Shown here piece after piece: positions 11,660-23,198 of a stretch of 64,000 nucleotides of DNA. The DNA is from Dugong dugon (Eukaryota > Chordata > Mammalia > Sirenia > Dugongidae). The DNA lies in contig CM057462.1 of NCBI GenBank assembly GCA_030035585.1, forward strand, positions 113,331,234-113,395,233, written 5' to 3'. Numbering within the stretch: the first letter of the stretch is position 1; each line of letters opens with the position of its first letter. The notes beneath the pieces are model-generated. The model saw only the letters and a list, made by a program, of their open reading frames with translations. It was not told the origin of the DNA and searched no databases. The translations under genes were made by a program, and so were the position numbers.

Positions 11660-12480
11660 AGCAAACAAAGTTGTGTCATCTGCATATTGCAGGTTGTTAA
11701 TTAGTCTTCCTCCAATCCTAATGCCACACTCTTCTTCATATAATCCAGCTTCTCAGATTATTTGCTCAGCAAGTAGATTGAATAAATATGGTGAAAGGAT
11801 ACAACCCTGACACACACCTTTCCTGATTTTAAACCATGCATTATCCCCTTGTTCTGTTCCAAAGATTGCCTCTTGGTCTATGCATAAGTTCCATATGAAC
11901 ACTATTAAGTGTTCTGGAATTTCCAGTCTTTGCAATGCTATCCATCATTTGTTATAATCCACACAGTTGAATGCCCTTGCAGAGTCAATAAAACACAGGC
12001 AAACATCTTTCTGGTATTCTCTGCTTTCAGTCAAGATCCATCTGACATCAGCAATGATATCCTTCATTCCACATCCTCTTTGGAATACAGCTTGAATTTT
12101 CAGCCGTTCCCTGTAGATGTACTGCTGCAGTAGTTTTTGAATTATCTTCAGCAAAATTTTACTTTCATGTGATATTAGTGATATTGTTTGATAATTTTTG
12201 CATTCCATTGGATGACTTTTTTTTTTTTTTTTTTTTTGAATGGGCACAAATATGGATCTCTTTCAGTCGGTGGCCAGGCAGATTTCTTCCAAATTTCTTG
12301 GCATAGATGACTGAGTGCTCTCAGCGTTGCATCCGTTTGTTGAAACATTTGAATTGACATTCCATCAGTTCCTGGAGCCTTATTTTTCACCAAGGCCTTC
12401 AGTGCAACTTGGACTTCTTCCTTCAGTACCATCGGTTCTTGATCACATGCTACCTCCTGAAATGGTTGAATGTCAACCAA
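11660..12480 (-). pseudogene. RTE reverse-transcriptase remnants in several frames
   Basis: Successive minus-strand frames carry RT landmarks: NKAPGTDG in 12175-12480; NYQTISLISH and the motif-A-like FIDSARAFNCVD in 11945-12247 (second Asp changed to Asn); GVCQGCILSPYLFNL (motif B) in 11753-11935; and an intact YADD coding triplet set at 11675-11686. The domain is split by at least two frameshifts and has a damaged motif A, so it cannot encode an active enzyme. The fingers-to-palm order is conserved. Confidence 0.88.
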
Positions 12481-13144
12481 TTCTTTTTGGTACAGTGACT
12501 CTGTGTATTCCTTTTATCTTCTTTTGATGCTTCCTGTGTCATTCCATTTTTTGTCCACAGTATCCTTCAATCATTTCTTCCTTTTGCTTTAGCAACTGGA
12601 CAGTCAAGAGCAAGTTTCAGAGTCTCTTCTGACATCCATTTTGGTCTTTTCTTTCTTTCCTGTCTTTTTAATGACCTCTTGCTTTCTTCATGTATGATGT
12701 CTTTGATGTCATTCTACAACTCATCTGGTCTTCGGTCATTAGTGTTCAACGTGTCAAATCTATTCTTGAGATGGTCTCTAAATTCAGGTGGGATATATCC
12801 AAGGTCATACTTTGGCTCTTGTGGACTTTTTCTAATTTTCTTCAGTTTCAACTTGAACTTGCATTTGAGCAATTGGTGGTCTGTTCCACAGTCAGCCCCC
12901 GGCCTTGTTCTGACTGATGATATTTTCCATTGTCTCTTTCCATAGATGTAGTCGATTTGATTCCTGTGTATTGCATCTGGCGAGGTCCACATGAAGAGTC
13001 ACTGTTTATGTTGGTGAAAAAAGGTATTTGCAATGAAGAAGTCGTTGGTCTTGCAAAATTCTATCGTGCGATCTCTGGCATCGTTTCACCAACGCCATAT
13101 TTTCCAACTACCAATCCTTCTTCTTTGTTTCCAACTTTCGCGTT

Positions 13145-13603
13145 TCAATCACCAGTAATTATCAACGCATCCTGATTGCATGTTCGATCAATTTCAGACT
13201 GCATAAGCTGGTAAAAATCTTCAATTTCTTCATCTATGACCTTAGTGGTTGTTGCATAAATTTGAATAATAGTCATATTAACTGGTCTTCCTTGTAGGCT
13301 TATGGATATTATCCTATCACTGACAGCGTTGTACTTCAGGATAGTTCTTGAAATGTTCCTTTTGACAATGAATGCAACGCCATTCCTCTTCACGTTGTCA
13401 TTCCCGACATAGTAGACCATATGATTGTCTGATTCAAAACGGCCAATACCAGTCCATTTCAGCTCACTAACCCCTAGGGTATTGAGGTTTATGTGCTCCA
13501 TTTCATTGCTGATGATTTCCAATTTTCTTAGATTCATACTTCGTACATTCCACGTCCAATTATCAAGGGATATTTGCAGCTGTTTCTTCTCATTTTGTGT
13601 CAT
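13145..13603 (-). pseudogene. RTE endonuclease (APE-type) remnant
   Basis: A 152-codon frame on the minus strand. It shows the N-terminal TWNVRSMN, the SELKWTGIGRF block corresponding to the catalytic-glutamate region, GVAFIVKRNI, IIQIYATTT and the C-terminal ALIITGD block. These are hallmarks of the endonuclease that nicks target DNA for target-primed reverse transcription. The frame stops where the GDWN-type motif would continue, so the domain is truncated. It lies 5' of the reverse-transcriptase remnants of the same copy, as expected for a single-ORF RTE element. Confidence 0.85.
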
Positions 13604-13937
13604 GCCTCAGCAGCAAATGAAGGTCCTGAAAGCTTGACTCCATCCACATCATTAAGGTCAACTCTACTTTGAGGAGGCAGCTCTTCCCCAGTCGTCTTTT
13701 GAGTGCCTTCCAACCTAGGGGGCTCATCTTCCAGCACTATATCAGACAATGTTCCACTGCTATTCATAAGGTTTTCACTGCTAATTCTTTTCAGAGGCAG
13801 ACTTCCAGGTCCTTGTTCTGGAAGCTCAGCTGAACCCTGTCTGCCATGGGTGACCTTGTTGCTGTCTGAATACTGGCGGCATAGCTTCTAGCTTCACAGC
13901 AACATGCAAGCCCTCACAGTATGACAAACTGACAGAC

Positions 13938-14484
13938 ACACATTGTGTTGGGCAAATCTGCTGCAAAAGACCTCTTTAAAGTGTTGAAAAGCAAAGATGT
14001 CACCTTGAAGACTAAGGTGCGCCTCACCCAAGCCATGGTATTTTCAATTGCATCATATGCATGTGAAAGCTGGACAATGATTAACTAAGACCAAAGAAGA
14101 ACTGACGCCTTTGAATTGTGGTGTTGGTGGAGAATATTGAATATATCATGGACTTCCAAAAGAACAAACAAATCTGTCTTGGAAGAAGTACAACCAGAAT
14201 GCTCCTTAGAAGCAAGGATGGTGAGACTATGTCTTACATACTTTGCACATGTTATCAGGAGAAATCAGTCCCTGGAGAAGCCCATCATGCTTGGTAAAGT
14301 ACAGGGTCAGTGAAAAAGAGGAAGACCCTCAACGAGATGGAGTGACACAATGGCTGCAACAATGGGTTCGAGCATATATAACAAGGATTGTGAGGATGGT
14401 GCAGGACTGGGCACTATTTTGTTCTGTAGTATGTAAGGTGGCTATGAGTCAGAACCAACTCGAAGGCACATAACAACAACAACA
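13938..14484 (+). mobile_element. RTE/BovB 3' fragment, plus strand
   Basis: From about 13941 it follows the RTE C-terminal and 3' UTR sequence: GTGTTGGGCAAATCTGCTGC, GGTGTTGGTGGAGAATATTG, CAGTCCCTGGAGAAG and GAAAAAGAGGAAGACCCTCA, ending with GGCTATGAGTCAGAACCAAC and an ACAACAACAAC tail at 14473-14484. It is wedged between two minus-strand copies, in the opposite direction. Confidence 0.9.
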
Positions 14485-16037
14485 TCTTTCAATATTGAAG
14501 CTCGAGGCTTGACTTTTTTCTTCAGTTCTTTCATTTGAGAAATGCCGAGCATATTCTTACTTTTTTTTTTTTTTAACTCCAGGTTTTTGCACATATCATT
14601 ATAATACTTTACTTTGAATTCCACAGCTGCCCTTTGAAATTTTCTATTCAGGTCTTTTACTTTATCATTTCTTCCATTCTCTTTATCTACTCTATGTTCA
14701 AGAGCAAGTTTCAGAGTTTTTTCTGACATCCATTTTGGTCTTTCTTGTCATTTTATGACCTTTTGCTTTGTTCATGTATGATATCCTTGATGTCATCCCA
14801 CAACTCATCTGGTCTTCAGTCATTAGTGTTCAGTGTGTAAATCTATTCCTGAGATGGTCTCCAAATTCAGGTGGAATATACTCATGGTCATACTTTGGCT
14901 CTCGTAAACTTGTTTCAATTTTCTTCAGTTTCAACTCAAATTTGCATATGAGCAATTGGTGGTCTGTTCTGCAATTGGCCCCTGGCCTTGTTCTGACTGA
15001 TGATATTGAGCTTTTCCATCGTCTATTTCCACAGATGTAGTCGATTTGATTCCTATGATTCCATCTGGTGAGATCTACATGTATAGTCACTATTTATGCT
15101 GTTGAAAAATGGTATTTGCAGTGAATAAGTAGTTGGCCTTACAAAATTCTGTCCTGTGATCTCCGGCATTGTTTCCATCACCAAGGTCATATTTTACAAC
15201 TACTGACCCTTTTTCCTTGTTTCCAATTTTCACATTCCAGTCACCGGTAATTATCAATGCATCTTGATTGCATGTTCGATCAGTTTTAGACTACAAAAGT
15301 TGATAAAAGTTTTCAATTTCTTCATCTTTGATATTAGTGGTTGGTGTGTAAATTTGAATAATAGTAGCATTAAATGGCCTTCCTTGTAGGCATATGGATA
15401 TTATCCTATCACACAGCATTGTACGTCAGGATAGATCTTGAAATATTCTTTTTGATGATGAATGTGACACCATTCCTTTTCAATTTGTCATTACTGACAT
15501 AATAGACCATATGATTGTCTTATTAAAAATGGCCAAAACCAGTCCATTTCAGCTCAGTAATGCCTAGGATATCCATCTTTATGCATTCTTTTTCATTTTT
15601 GATGACTTCCCATTTTCTTTGATTCATACTTCCGTGTTCTGATTATTAATGGATGTTTGCAACTGTTTCTTCTCCTTTTGAGAAGTGCCACATCAGCAAA
15701 TGGAGGTCTCAGAAACTTGACTCCATCCACACCATTAAGGTCGACTCTACTTTGAGGAGGCAGCTCTTCCCCAGCCGTCTTTTGAGTGCCTTCCAACCTG
15801 GGGGGCTCATCTTCTGACACTATATCAGACAATGTTTCACTGCTATCTATAACGTTTTCACAGGCTGTGTTTTTCAGAAGGAGATCACCACTTCCTTCTT
15901 CCAAATCTGTCTTAGTCTGGAAGCTCCACTGGCATCTGTCTAATATGGATGATCCTGCTGGTATTTGAAATATTGGTGTCATAGCTTCCAGCGTGACAGC
16001 AACACACAAGCCACTACAGTAGAACAAACTGACAGAG
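14485..16037 (-). mobile_element. RTE/BovB LINE, 5' half, minus strand
   Basis: A second minus-strand copy, whose endonuclease and linker region parallels 12600-13937 block by block (for example the VRTRPGANCRTDHQLL equivalent in the 14830-15090 frame). The 5' end at about 16037 matches that of the first copy. The 3' half is missing exactly where the plus-strand fragment's (AAC)n tail ends. Open frames at 14442-14729, 14830-15090 and 15593-16084 are its remnants. Confidence 0.9.
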
Positions 16038-16219
16038 GTTTTCCTTAGTTTTCTTTCCACGGTAACATAACACCTGTTCCTCACTTATCGATTATATCGT
16101 CATCTGACATTTCACATTTACAACAATAGTAAAAAATCTACTATCTGATTATTTTGCAAATTAACGGCATATGTCTGGCAGTAACGAAAGCCAAGGTGAG
16201 AGGCCAGCGTAACAATGGC

Positions 16220-16440
16220 TGTGATGGTTAAGGTTATGTGTCAACTTGGTTGGGCCTTGGTTCTCAGTGGTTTGGCAGTTATGTAATGATGTAATTTGGC
16301 AGCTATGTAATTATGTAATAGGCGCTTAAGTAATAAAGTAATTTGGCAGCTATGTAATGATGTAGTCATCCTACATTTTTACATAAAGATGTGGTCTTTG
16401 GAACCTAATCAAGTCAAAAAGTGAGGAGTTGGTGTATTAT
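16220..16440 (+). mobile_element. ERVL/MLT2-like LTR, 5' fragment
   Basis: Starts TGTGATGGTTAAGGTTATGT as do the LTRs at 62671 and, reversed, 51929. It contains TCAACTTGGTTGGGCC and three repeats of TTTGGCAGYTATGTAATKATG at about 16269-16370. The downstream half of the LTR is absent or unrecognisable. Confidence 0.65.
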
Positions 16441-16579
16441 TTCAACTGCTTCCTTTCCTGTAATAACCAAACAATTTTCTTTCATTGAGCTTATAAAACA
16501 GTTAATTTAATGCGTAAACCTTAAAGAGGAAGAGTGTAGACTAGAAAAGATTCCATGATTGTATTTACTAATTTATTAG

Positions 16580-16775
16580 CACATTGCTGCCGAGTCAGTT
16601 TTGACTCATGGTATCCATGTGTTACAGAGTAGAACTTCTCTGTAGAGTTTTGTTGGTTGTGATATTTGCAGAAGCAGATCACCAGGTTTTTCTTCCACAG
16701 ACCCTCTGGGTAGGTTCGAACAGCCAACCTCAGGTTAGTAATTAAATGCAAACCATTTGCATCACCCAGACACCT
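16580..16775 (-). mobile_element. AfroSINE, old long form
   Basis: Left end CATTGCTGCCGAGTCAGTTT, middle AGAAGCAGATCACCAGG, right end ATCACCCAGACACC. Heavily diverged. The 86-codon minus-strand frame across it is not a gene. Confidence 0.8.
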
Positions 16776-17179
16776 CTTCATTTCATTACCTATGTCTTTT
16801 CAGTATGTATTTTATTGTTTTTAAAATTATTCAATCCCCATTAAGAAGTTATCATCCAAAGGAAAGAATTACACATCATCAACAATTCTAAAAACAGTTA
16901 AATAAATGTCAAAGGAACTATTCTGCTCTTTCTGCCATCTGTTGTTTGATTAAGTATGCAGATGCGGTGGAAACCAAATGAAGTCTGCCCTTTCCATCTC
17001 AAGTGTACTTAAAAAAAAGATCAGGTCTATTGGACCTGTCACTTTTTATGGTTCTAATTGTAAAGGTGGCAAAAGGCTTATGCATAAAGAAATCTTCTTT
17101 TGAAGCTTTCTTTTTTCACATTGTTTCTAGCAACAATAAGCAGAGCAAAAAACTGTAGTCTTATGAATCTTGGTCATTT

Positions 17180-18060
17180 GTCAAGATGCATCAAATAATT
17201 ATTAAGCAACTACCATGTGCCTTCACTCTTCTACACACTGGAGATACTGTGGGGAAAAGAGATTCTTGCCATTATAGAGTATATATTGTTGGTGGATGGA
17301 GAGGTGAGATGGCAAATTATTTCAGATAGGGACAATAGCTATGGAGAAAAGATGGCAGTAATGAGATAGAGAGTGACTGAATTGATGGGAGTCCAATGTA
17401 AGAAAGATAGTGGGGAATTTAACTCCATAAGAGATGGTATTGAGGCTGAAGTCTGAATGGTGAGAATGAATTGAGCAGGCAAAGACCTAGGGAAAGTGTG
17501 TTCCAGACATAGGGAACAGCCATTGCAAAATTTGAAAGTTATTAACAGGCTTAGCATGCATGAGGAAAGAAGACATGGTGGAAAACTTGAGCAAATGGAA
17601 GTCATAGAAGACATGAGAGCAAAGCGTTAGTTGGGGGCCAGATTAGCAAGCCCTTGAAGACCTTGGTTTTGCATTCTAATACAAAATCAAAAGCCATTGG
17701 ATGGTTTTAAGCAATGGAATGTTCTGATAGAGTTTACAGATTTAAAATATCTGTTTTGTTACTGTATGGAAATAGTCCCTTAGGAAAATGGGACTAAAAC
17801 AGAGATCAGGAAGTTACTGCAATAGTCCAGGTAAATGATGATAGTCACTTGAACTTTGGTGGTTAAGAGTGAAAGTTTTGAGAAGTAGTGTAGATCAGGG
17901 AATGCTTTGAGTTAGAGCCCAAAGGACTTGCTGATAAATTGGATGAGGAAAATGGAGAAATCAAGAATAGTTCCTAAGATTTGGACCTGAGCAATTTGGT
18001 AGATGATAGTCTCAGAAAATGCTAGGGGAAGATAGGTTCAGCAAGGTGAGGAAATCAAGT
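17180..18060 (+). mobile_element. Ancient L1M-type 3' UTR relic, ~880 bp
   Basis: The segment follows an old mammalian repeat in order: ACCATGTGCC, CACTGGAGATACTGTGGGG, TTCTTGCCATTATAGAG, GTGTTCCAGACATAGGGAAC, AGCCATTGGATGGTTTTAAG, TTACTGCAATAGTCCAGGT and AAGGACTTGCTGATAAATTGGA. Assignment to L1M rather than another old family is from memory and uncertain; that it is one interspersed repeat is well supported by its reappearance at 19998 and 36517. Confidence 0.6.
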
Positions 18061-18194
18061 ATTCTGCCTCCTGAAGTAGGTTTGCCCTCTACAAGCTGAG
18101 GATGAATGAGACATGAATCTCTAGCCACTGCATGAACATATTCAGGGATAGAGGTTTCACTACTTTCAAGGCAGTCCTAAGCATAGTATATGCC

Positions 18195-18365
18195 TATTTA
18201 CAGTTAATTTCTATAGCATTTCTATGAGGAAATTGTTATCATAATATTCTCTACACAGAAAATTAAAGTTCAGAGAGGTTACATAATTTGTGCAAAGAAA
18301 CACAATGTTTACACACTAAGAATTCACACCCAGCTCTGGCTGGCTTCAGAGCCCAAGCTCTGAAA
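18195..18365 (-). mobile_element. MIR SINE
   Basis: Reversed MIR core: ACAGAAAATTAAAGTTCAGA, GAGGTTACATAATTTGTGCA and AAGAAACACAATG, followed by a CAGCTCTGGC...CCCAAGCTCTG end. Confidence 0.6.
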
Positions 18366-18554
18366 CAATATGTGATAGCACTGTAGAGAGTCTCTTTTTA
18401 CACTGAGCTAAAATCTGCCTTCTTACATGTTCATATTATCTCAACACATTTTATGATTGCTATGTGCAAAGACATGTGCCACTGGAAATGCAAAAATGAT
18501 TTTGATATAGGTACATGTAGCCAAAATTCCATTTTTCTACTAAGCTACTGCACA

Positions 18555-18625
18555 GATCCCATAGCTACTGTGTAGATTAAAAGTAACTTGTCCAAGATCA
18601 CACAAGTAATGTGTGGTAAGATCAT
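18555..18625 (-). mobile_element. MIR fragment
   Basis: TAGATTAAAAGTAACTTGTC then CAAGATCACACAAGTAATGT matches the reversed MIR core. Confidence 0.55.
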
Positions 18626-19895
18626 AAACAGTGACTGTTTGGAAAGGACAGATCACTGTGAAAAAAAAAGCCCTTTGTAGAGAAAAAGTTTTACCTATTG
18701 AGGTTCCAAAGCAGAAAGCTGCCCCAGGTCCCTGGGGAATAGGTCTGGAGTCATGTTTGGTCATAAGGATCCAGACAGAGTCCAGAAAAAAAGAACACAT
18801 ATTAAAGGCAGACTAGCAACGAAACTGTCTTTTGGCTTGCTCTTGTAGCCATTAAACTAAAGAACATAAATTTCCTCTCCCTGGGAAGAAGCTTGTTCCA
18901 AGCTCCAGGATGGCAGTTAATTTGCGGGTTGGCTGTTAAGTGATTCCATTTACATGGATTGGAAAGATGCTGGTTCAGAAATCCTTCAGTCAGTTTGAAG
19001 GAAATTTATCCTTTTTTGCAAGGCATCACTGATTGGAGAGGATCCGAATAAGTGGCCCAAGCAGTTACAGGGGAAATCCTGCTTCCATCGGGCATCAGCA
19101 TGCCAGCTCTGACACTAGGTAGACTCTGGCCATCTGAGCAACACCACATGATAGAAAAAGCAGGGATGGTCAAGTGAAACAGAATTCTGTTTCAGTTTTC
19201 AATCAGCCTCTTTGTAGTTCTGCAAAATACTTGATATCTCTGAGCTCAGTTTTATCATATATTTAATGAAAATAACAATTTATACCACATTACAATGTTC
19301 ACTCATTCAAGAAATGTTTTTGATTGCCTGGTATGTAAGAATTAATGAGATAACACTTGTAAAAGAGTGAGAGTGAAATGGTTAAACTGTATAATTCTCA
19401 GAGCACTGAGCCACTGAGGCTTAAGAAATAAGGTTGATTAATATTTTTATATTGGAAGTGGCCTGCTGTCCGTGTTTCTCACCAATGGATGGATTGCTTT
19501 CTCTTTGGATTATCTTAAGATAGGCAGTTCTCTCAAAAGGATCTTAAAGTATCCCCCTTCAATTATGATAATGTGGGGACTGCTGATCACTATAGATCAG
19601 GCAAGACAGAGTACTGGGAATTGAATGAGAAAAAAATTATGGCTGAGAAGTAAAGAGCAGAAGACATTTTACAGTACTTGAAAGAAGACTAATCCAAACT
19701 ATACCATAAATGTAGCTTAATGTCCAATTCCTTGAGTGAAGAAATTTAAATAGTTATATCTAGACTATGTGTTATAATTTATTAATATGACTTAATCAAT
19801 TAAGTTGTTTGTTAATCAATTGACTAATTAGTTTATTGATTCAACAGACATTGCATTAGTATCACTAGGGTTCAACACAATGGATTTAAACATAC
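18626..19895. other. Mostly unique DNA
   Basis: A weak MIR-like piece (CTTGATATCTCTGAGCTCAG) lies near 19225-19290. Opposed open frames at 18540-18800 and 18631-18816 are antiparallel shadows of one another and show no domain. Confidence 0.35.
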
Positions 19896-19996
19896 AAAGG
19901 ATCATGAAGATGGCACCGGCCTGGGCAACACTTTGTTCTGTTACACATAGGGTCATCATGAGTCAGAGCCAACTTGATGTCTACTAATAACAACAA
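19896..19996 (+). mobile_element. RTE/BovB 3'-terminal fragment
   Basis: Short 5'-truncated insertion: AGGATCATGAAGATGGCACC, TTTGTTCTGTTACACATAGG, CATGAGTCAGAGCCAACTTG and an AACAACAA tail. Confidence 0.8.
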
Positions 19997-19997
19997 G

Positions 19998-20650
19998 TCT
20001 CAGACACTGTACTGGTGTTGGGTGCAGTGTTCGGACAAGATTTTTCACCCTCTTGGAGTTCACAGTCTGGGAAAGACAAACAAACAACTGTGTAATTACA
20101 AATCCTGGCAAGTGTAAGGAAGAAAAGAATAAATAAGTGGGAAAAAATAACAGAGAAGACCTCATTTAAACTAGATAATCCAGAAAGATTTATCTGAAGA
20201 GGTGAAAACTAAGCTAAGATTTGAGAAATAAGGGCTCAGTCAAGTGAAAAGTGAGGGCAGAGGAAAGAAAAGCATGCAACTGGCCCAGCCTGTGCAAAGA
20301 CCAAGAACTTGGTGAATTCAGGGAACTGAAAACGATGAGTATGGCTGCAGAGTGGTGACAGGTGGAGTAAGATGAATTTGTAGGGCAAGGGTCAGATCAT
20401 GCAAGGTCTTATTAAGACCTGGTATTTTAGTTTGTTTCTAAGTGCAAGAGAAACCTGGAACGTTAGAGAGACAATCAGAGGTTTTTAGAAGAACACACTG
20501 GCCATTATGTCAACAGTGGATTAAAAGGCAGCAAGAGTAGAAATAGAGAGACATGTTATTTGACTATATTTCAAATGAGGAATGGTAATAGCTTACGTTA
20601 GGAGGATAGGGGCAGTGGAGATGGAAAGAAAAGTATAGATTAGACATTTC
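19998..20650 (+). mobile_element. Ancient L1M-type 3' UTR relic
   Basis: Shares module order with 17180-18060: CAGACACTGTACTGGTGTTG, CTCTTGGAGTTCACAGTCTG, GGCCCAGCCTGTGCAAAGAC, GGGTCAGATCATGCAAGGTC. More diverged toward its right end. Confidence 0.55.
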
Positions 20651-21274
20651 ATTTAGCAGTTAAAATAGTGATATATTTATTGTAGCTAAAGAGAAGTAGG
20701 TAAAAAGACAAATTTCCAGGCTTAAATCAGTGGGTAGATAGACTTAATGTAAATAAAATCAACATTATTTTTGTTTCTTCATTCTCATTCAATTATTCAT
20801 ATTTAAGTGTTTCATTGTTTTGAGAAAATAACCTCAAAAATCTTTTCTCCCATTTTTGGATGAAAGAATGAGAGGCATTTTCCCCAACGACCTCACATAA
20901 AGAGGTCAGCCAATACTTTGGGCCTTGGAAGACTTTTTTCCTTTGGTCTAGGAAAGAATTAACAGGATTTTCTTTCCATCCCTCCACTCCAGGGCATAGA
21001 GCAAGATGGCTCCGGAGGGAAGATGCTGGGAGGGTAGAGTACAGAGGAATATGGGACTGGTCTAATCTAAGAGGAGTAGAGTTGGATTCTTCAGGAGTTG
21101 AAAGAATTCTTTTGAAAATATTGACGGTTTCATCCAGTTTTGAAAACAAATAGAAACTCCTTCCTGCCATTCTCACTTTCATCCTCTCCTCTCCCTCCAT
21201 TCACTGGTATAGCAAGTCTTAGAGAGCAGCAGCCTTCAGACTTCTTTGTTCATGAATCCCCTAAAATAATAAAG
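20651..21274. other. Unique DNA, no gene seen
   Basis: A 135-codon minus-strand frame (20793-21200) is the longest here. It has no recognisable domain and ends without a convincing splice context. Confidence 0.35.
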
Positions 21275-21445
21275 TACATGGTAGCATAATGGTTAAGAGC
21301 TATGGCTGCTAATGAAAAGGTCAGCAGTTCAAATCCACCAGGTGCTCCTTGGAAACTCTATGGGGCAGTTCTACTCTGTCTATACGGTCAGTATGAGTCA
21401 GAATAGACTCAACAGCAAAGAGTTTGGTTTTTTTTTTTTTTTTTG
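21275..21445 (+). mobile_element. AfroSINE, short form
   Basis: 5'-truncated at the A-box-like GTAGCATAATGGTTAAGAGC, B-box-like TTCAAATCCACC, GGGGCAGTTCTACTCTGTC body, and a tail of about 18 T. Confidence 0.9.
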
Positions 21446-21870
21446 GTGCTATACTTCCTCACAGATTAAATTAATATTTTATCATAAATTTAAATAAGTT
21501 TTATTTCTGATAATGGGGAACAGAAAATATGAAATACTAAAAAGATAAAAAGCAATACAGTACTGTCTTTAATTGGAATAAATGTCATGACATGTCTGAT
21601 AAAGTTTCAAAAACCACAAAATCTGAAAAAAAGTCACATAAAATTTTTATGTATTCTTGCATCTTGACAAATTTTGGTGGTCCACAAAAGATTCCAGTCT
21701 CATTTAAAATAATCAGTATCTAATCTCTACTGCTTTTACAGTTCTGAATTCAGAACATCGCCAAATGCAAACAAATATCTCAATACTAATGTGAGAAAGA
21801 GACTGAGACACAAAAAGGAGATTCTACAGTTTTAAAGTGCCTTGGAATACCTGAGACTTTCATATTCCAG

Positions 21871-22034
21871 GTGAGTCCTGGTGGCACAGTGGTTAAGAGC
21901 TTGGCTGCTAACCAAAAGGCTGGCAGGTCAGACCCACCAATAGCTCCTCGGAATTCCTATGGGGCAGTTCTACTCTATCCTATAGGGTCGTCATGAGTCG
22001 GAATCATCTTGATGGCAACGGGTCTGGTTTTATG
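21871..22034 (+). mobile_element. AfroSINE, short form, well preserved
   Basis: GTCCTGGTGGCACAGTGGTT head through GGGTCGTCATGAGTCGGAAT to a GATGGCAACGGGTCTGGTTT end. The B box is altered (CAGGTCAGACCC). Confidence 0.9.
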
Positions 22035-22448
22035 TCCCAGGGTAATGCATAATAGCAAATTATGGAATGGATGAAGATTATGTCTTTCTTTTGTAAAGTG
22101 AAAGAAGGACTACTGTAAATCTAGATTTCTGCTCTGGAAGATCAGTTTTAAGAAAGGCTGCATACTGAGGTTGACATTCTGTAAACCGACTCTCTTAAAA
22201 ACATCCTGCATGCACACCCTTAGAAGGTCTTAACCTACTGCCAGTATGAAATTGGTTTCCATTCTTACATTCTCAAAGTTTGGACTTTGATGGACTTGAG
22301 CCTAAGTAGGTCTAGATTAATCAGTTGTTTCCTAGCTGGTTTCTAGCTCCAAACATATTGAATGTTAATTTCTGTGACAAATACTTTAAAGCTTCTGTGT
22401 GAAAGATGACATATATGCATGGTATAGTACATAGTATTTTGCATATAA
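22035..22448. other. Unique DNA
   Basis: Nothing recognisable. Confidence 0.35.
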
Positions 22449-22613
22449 AAACCTGTTGTCATTGGGTCAATTCTGACTCATGGCAACACTGTATATGTCA
22501 GAGTAGAATTGTAATCTTTCAGAAGTAGTTCACTAGAACTTTCTTCCATTGCACTGCTGGGTAGATTCATACAGCTAACCTTGTGGTTAATAGTCAAGTG
22601 CAACCTGTTTGGC
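22449..22613 (-). mobile_element. AfroSINE, old diverged copy
   Basis: ACCTGTTGTCATTGGGTCAA, TTCTGACTCATGGCAACACT and CAGAGTAGAATTG mark the RTE-like end. The head region is eroded. Confidence 0.7.
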
Positions 22614-22690
22614 AGATAGTAGAGACTTAATAAATAAGCTGAATACATGCAGCAATATATACATATCTAATTTACATAAATCCCCATCAG

Positions 22691-22721
22691 TATTTTACAT
22701 ATAAAATATATATGTAAAATA
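22691..22721. repeat. Perfect 13-bp inverted repeat
   Basis: Arms TATTTTACATATA (22691-22703) and TATATGTAAAATA (22709-22721) with a 5-base spacer. Could arise by chance in AT-rich DNA or be the remnant of a small palindromic insertion. Confidence 0.8.
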
Positions 22722-23162
22722 TTAACACAAAACAGTCCTCTGCAGTGGGAGAGTGTGGATGTTATGAATTTTATATGTTCAATTCAGTTTCCAGGAATCT
22801 GTGGACATTTCTAGTATAAAGACTGCAACTTTGAGTAAAATGAACATCTTTTTTTTTTACTTAGCAAAGCCATCTGTGTCTTGGAACTACCCACTTACCA
22901 CAAAAAGAAAAAAGAAGAAAATTCTACTCTAGTTATTAGGTGCATATTACAAATAAAAGTTTCAGTGTTTTACAACCCTCCAGAGCAAAATATGTTAGAG
23001 ACATTTGTTGTTATTTTTTAATATTTTATTTTTGCTCCTTAGAAATAAGAAATTGAGTTTAAGTTCTATGAGGTAGTGAGGCAGAAGATGATTATTAAAA
23101 CATACCTCTGAACATAGCTGATAATTTTCTAACTATTCTATTAATCTGGGATATGTTTGTCT

Positions 23163-23198
23163 TTGTGTGTGTGTGTGTCTTTCTGTGTTTGGGTGTGT
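23163..23198. repeat. (TG)n microsatellite
   Basis: TGTGTGTGTGTGTGT core with an interrupted extension. Confidence 0.9.

Larger units (their letters stand above)
10902..13937 (-). mobile_element. RTE/BovB LINE, near full length, decayed
   Basis: A ~3.0-kb minus-strand copy. The 3' end is the GTT-rich tail at 10902-10925 followed by GTGCCGTCAAGTCAGTTC. Moving 5', remnants of reverse transcriptase (11660-12480), a linker (12714-12992) and an APE-type endonuclease (13145-13603) occur in the expected order, ending at the RTE 5' end near 13937. The frames are broken by stops and shifts, including an A run coding lysines at 12220-12237. Length is close to that expected for a full element (about 3.2 kb). 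Non-functional. Confidence 0.93.

Noticed and set aside
12714..12945. Plus-strand frames 12679-12945 and 12690-12917 as genes
   Set aside because: They are antisense shadows of the RTE linker region encoded on the minus strand.
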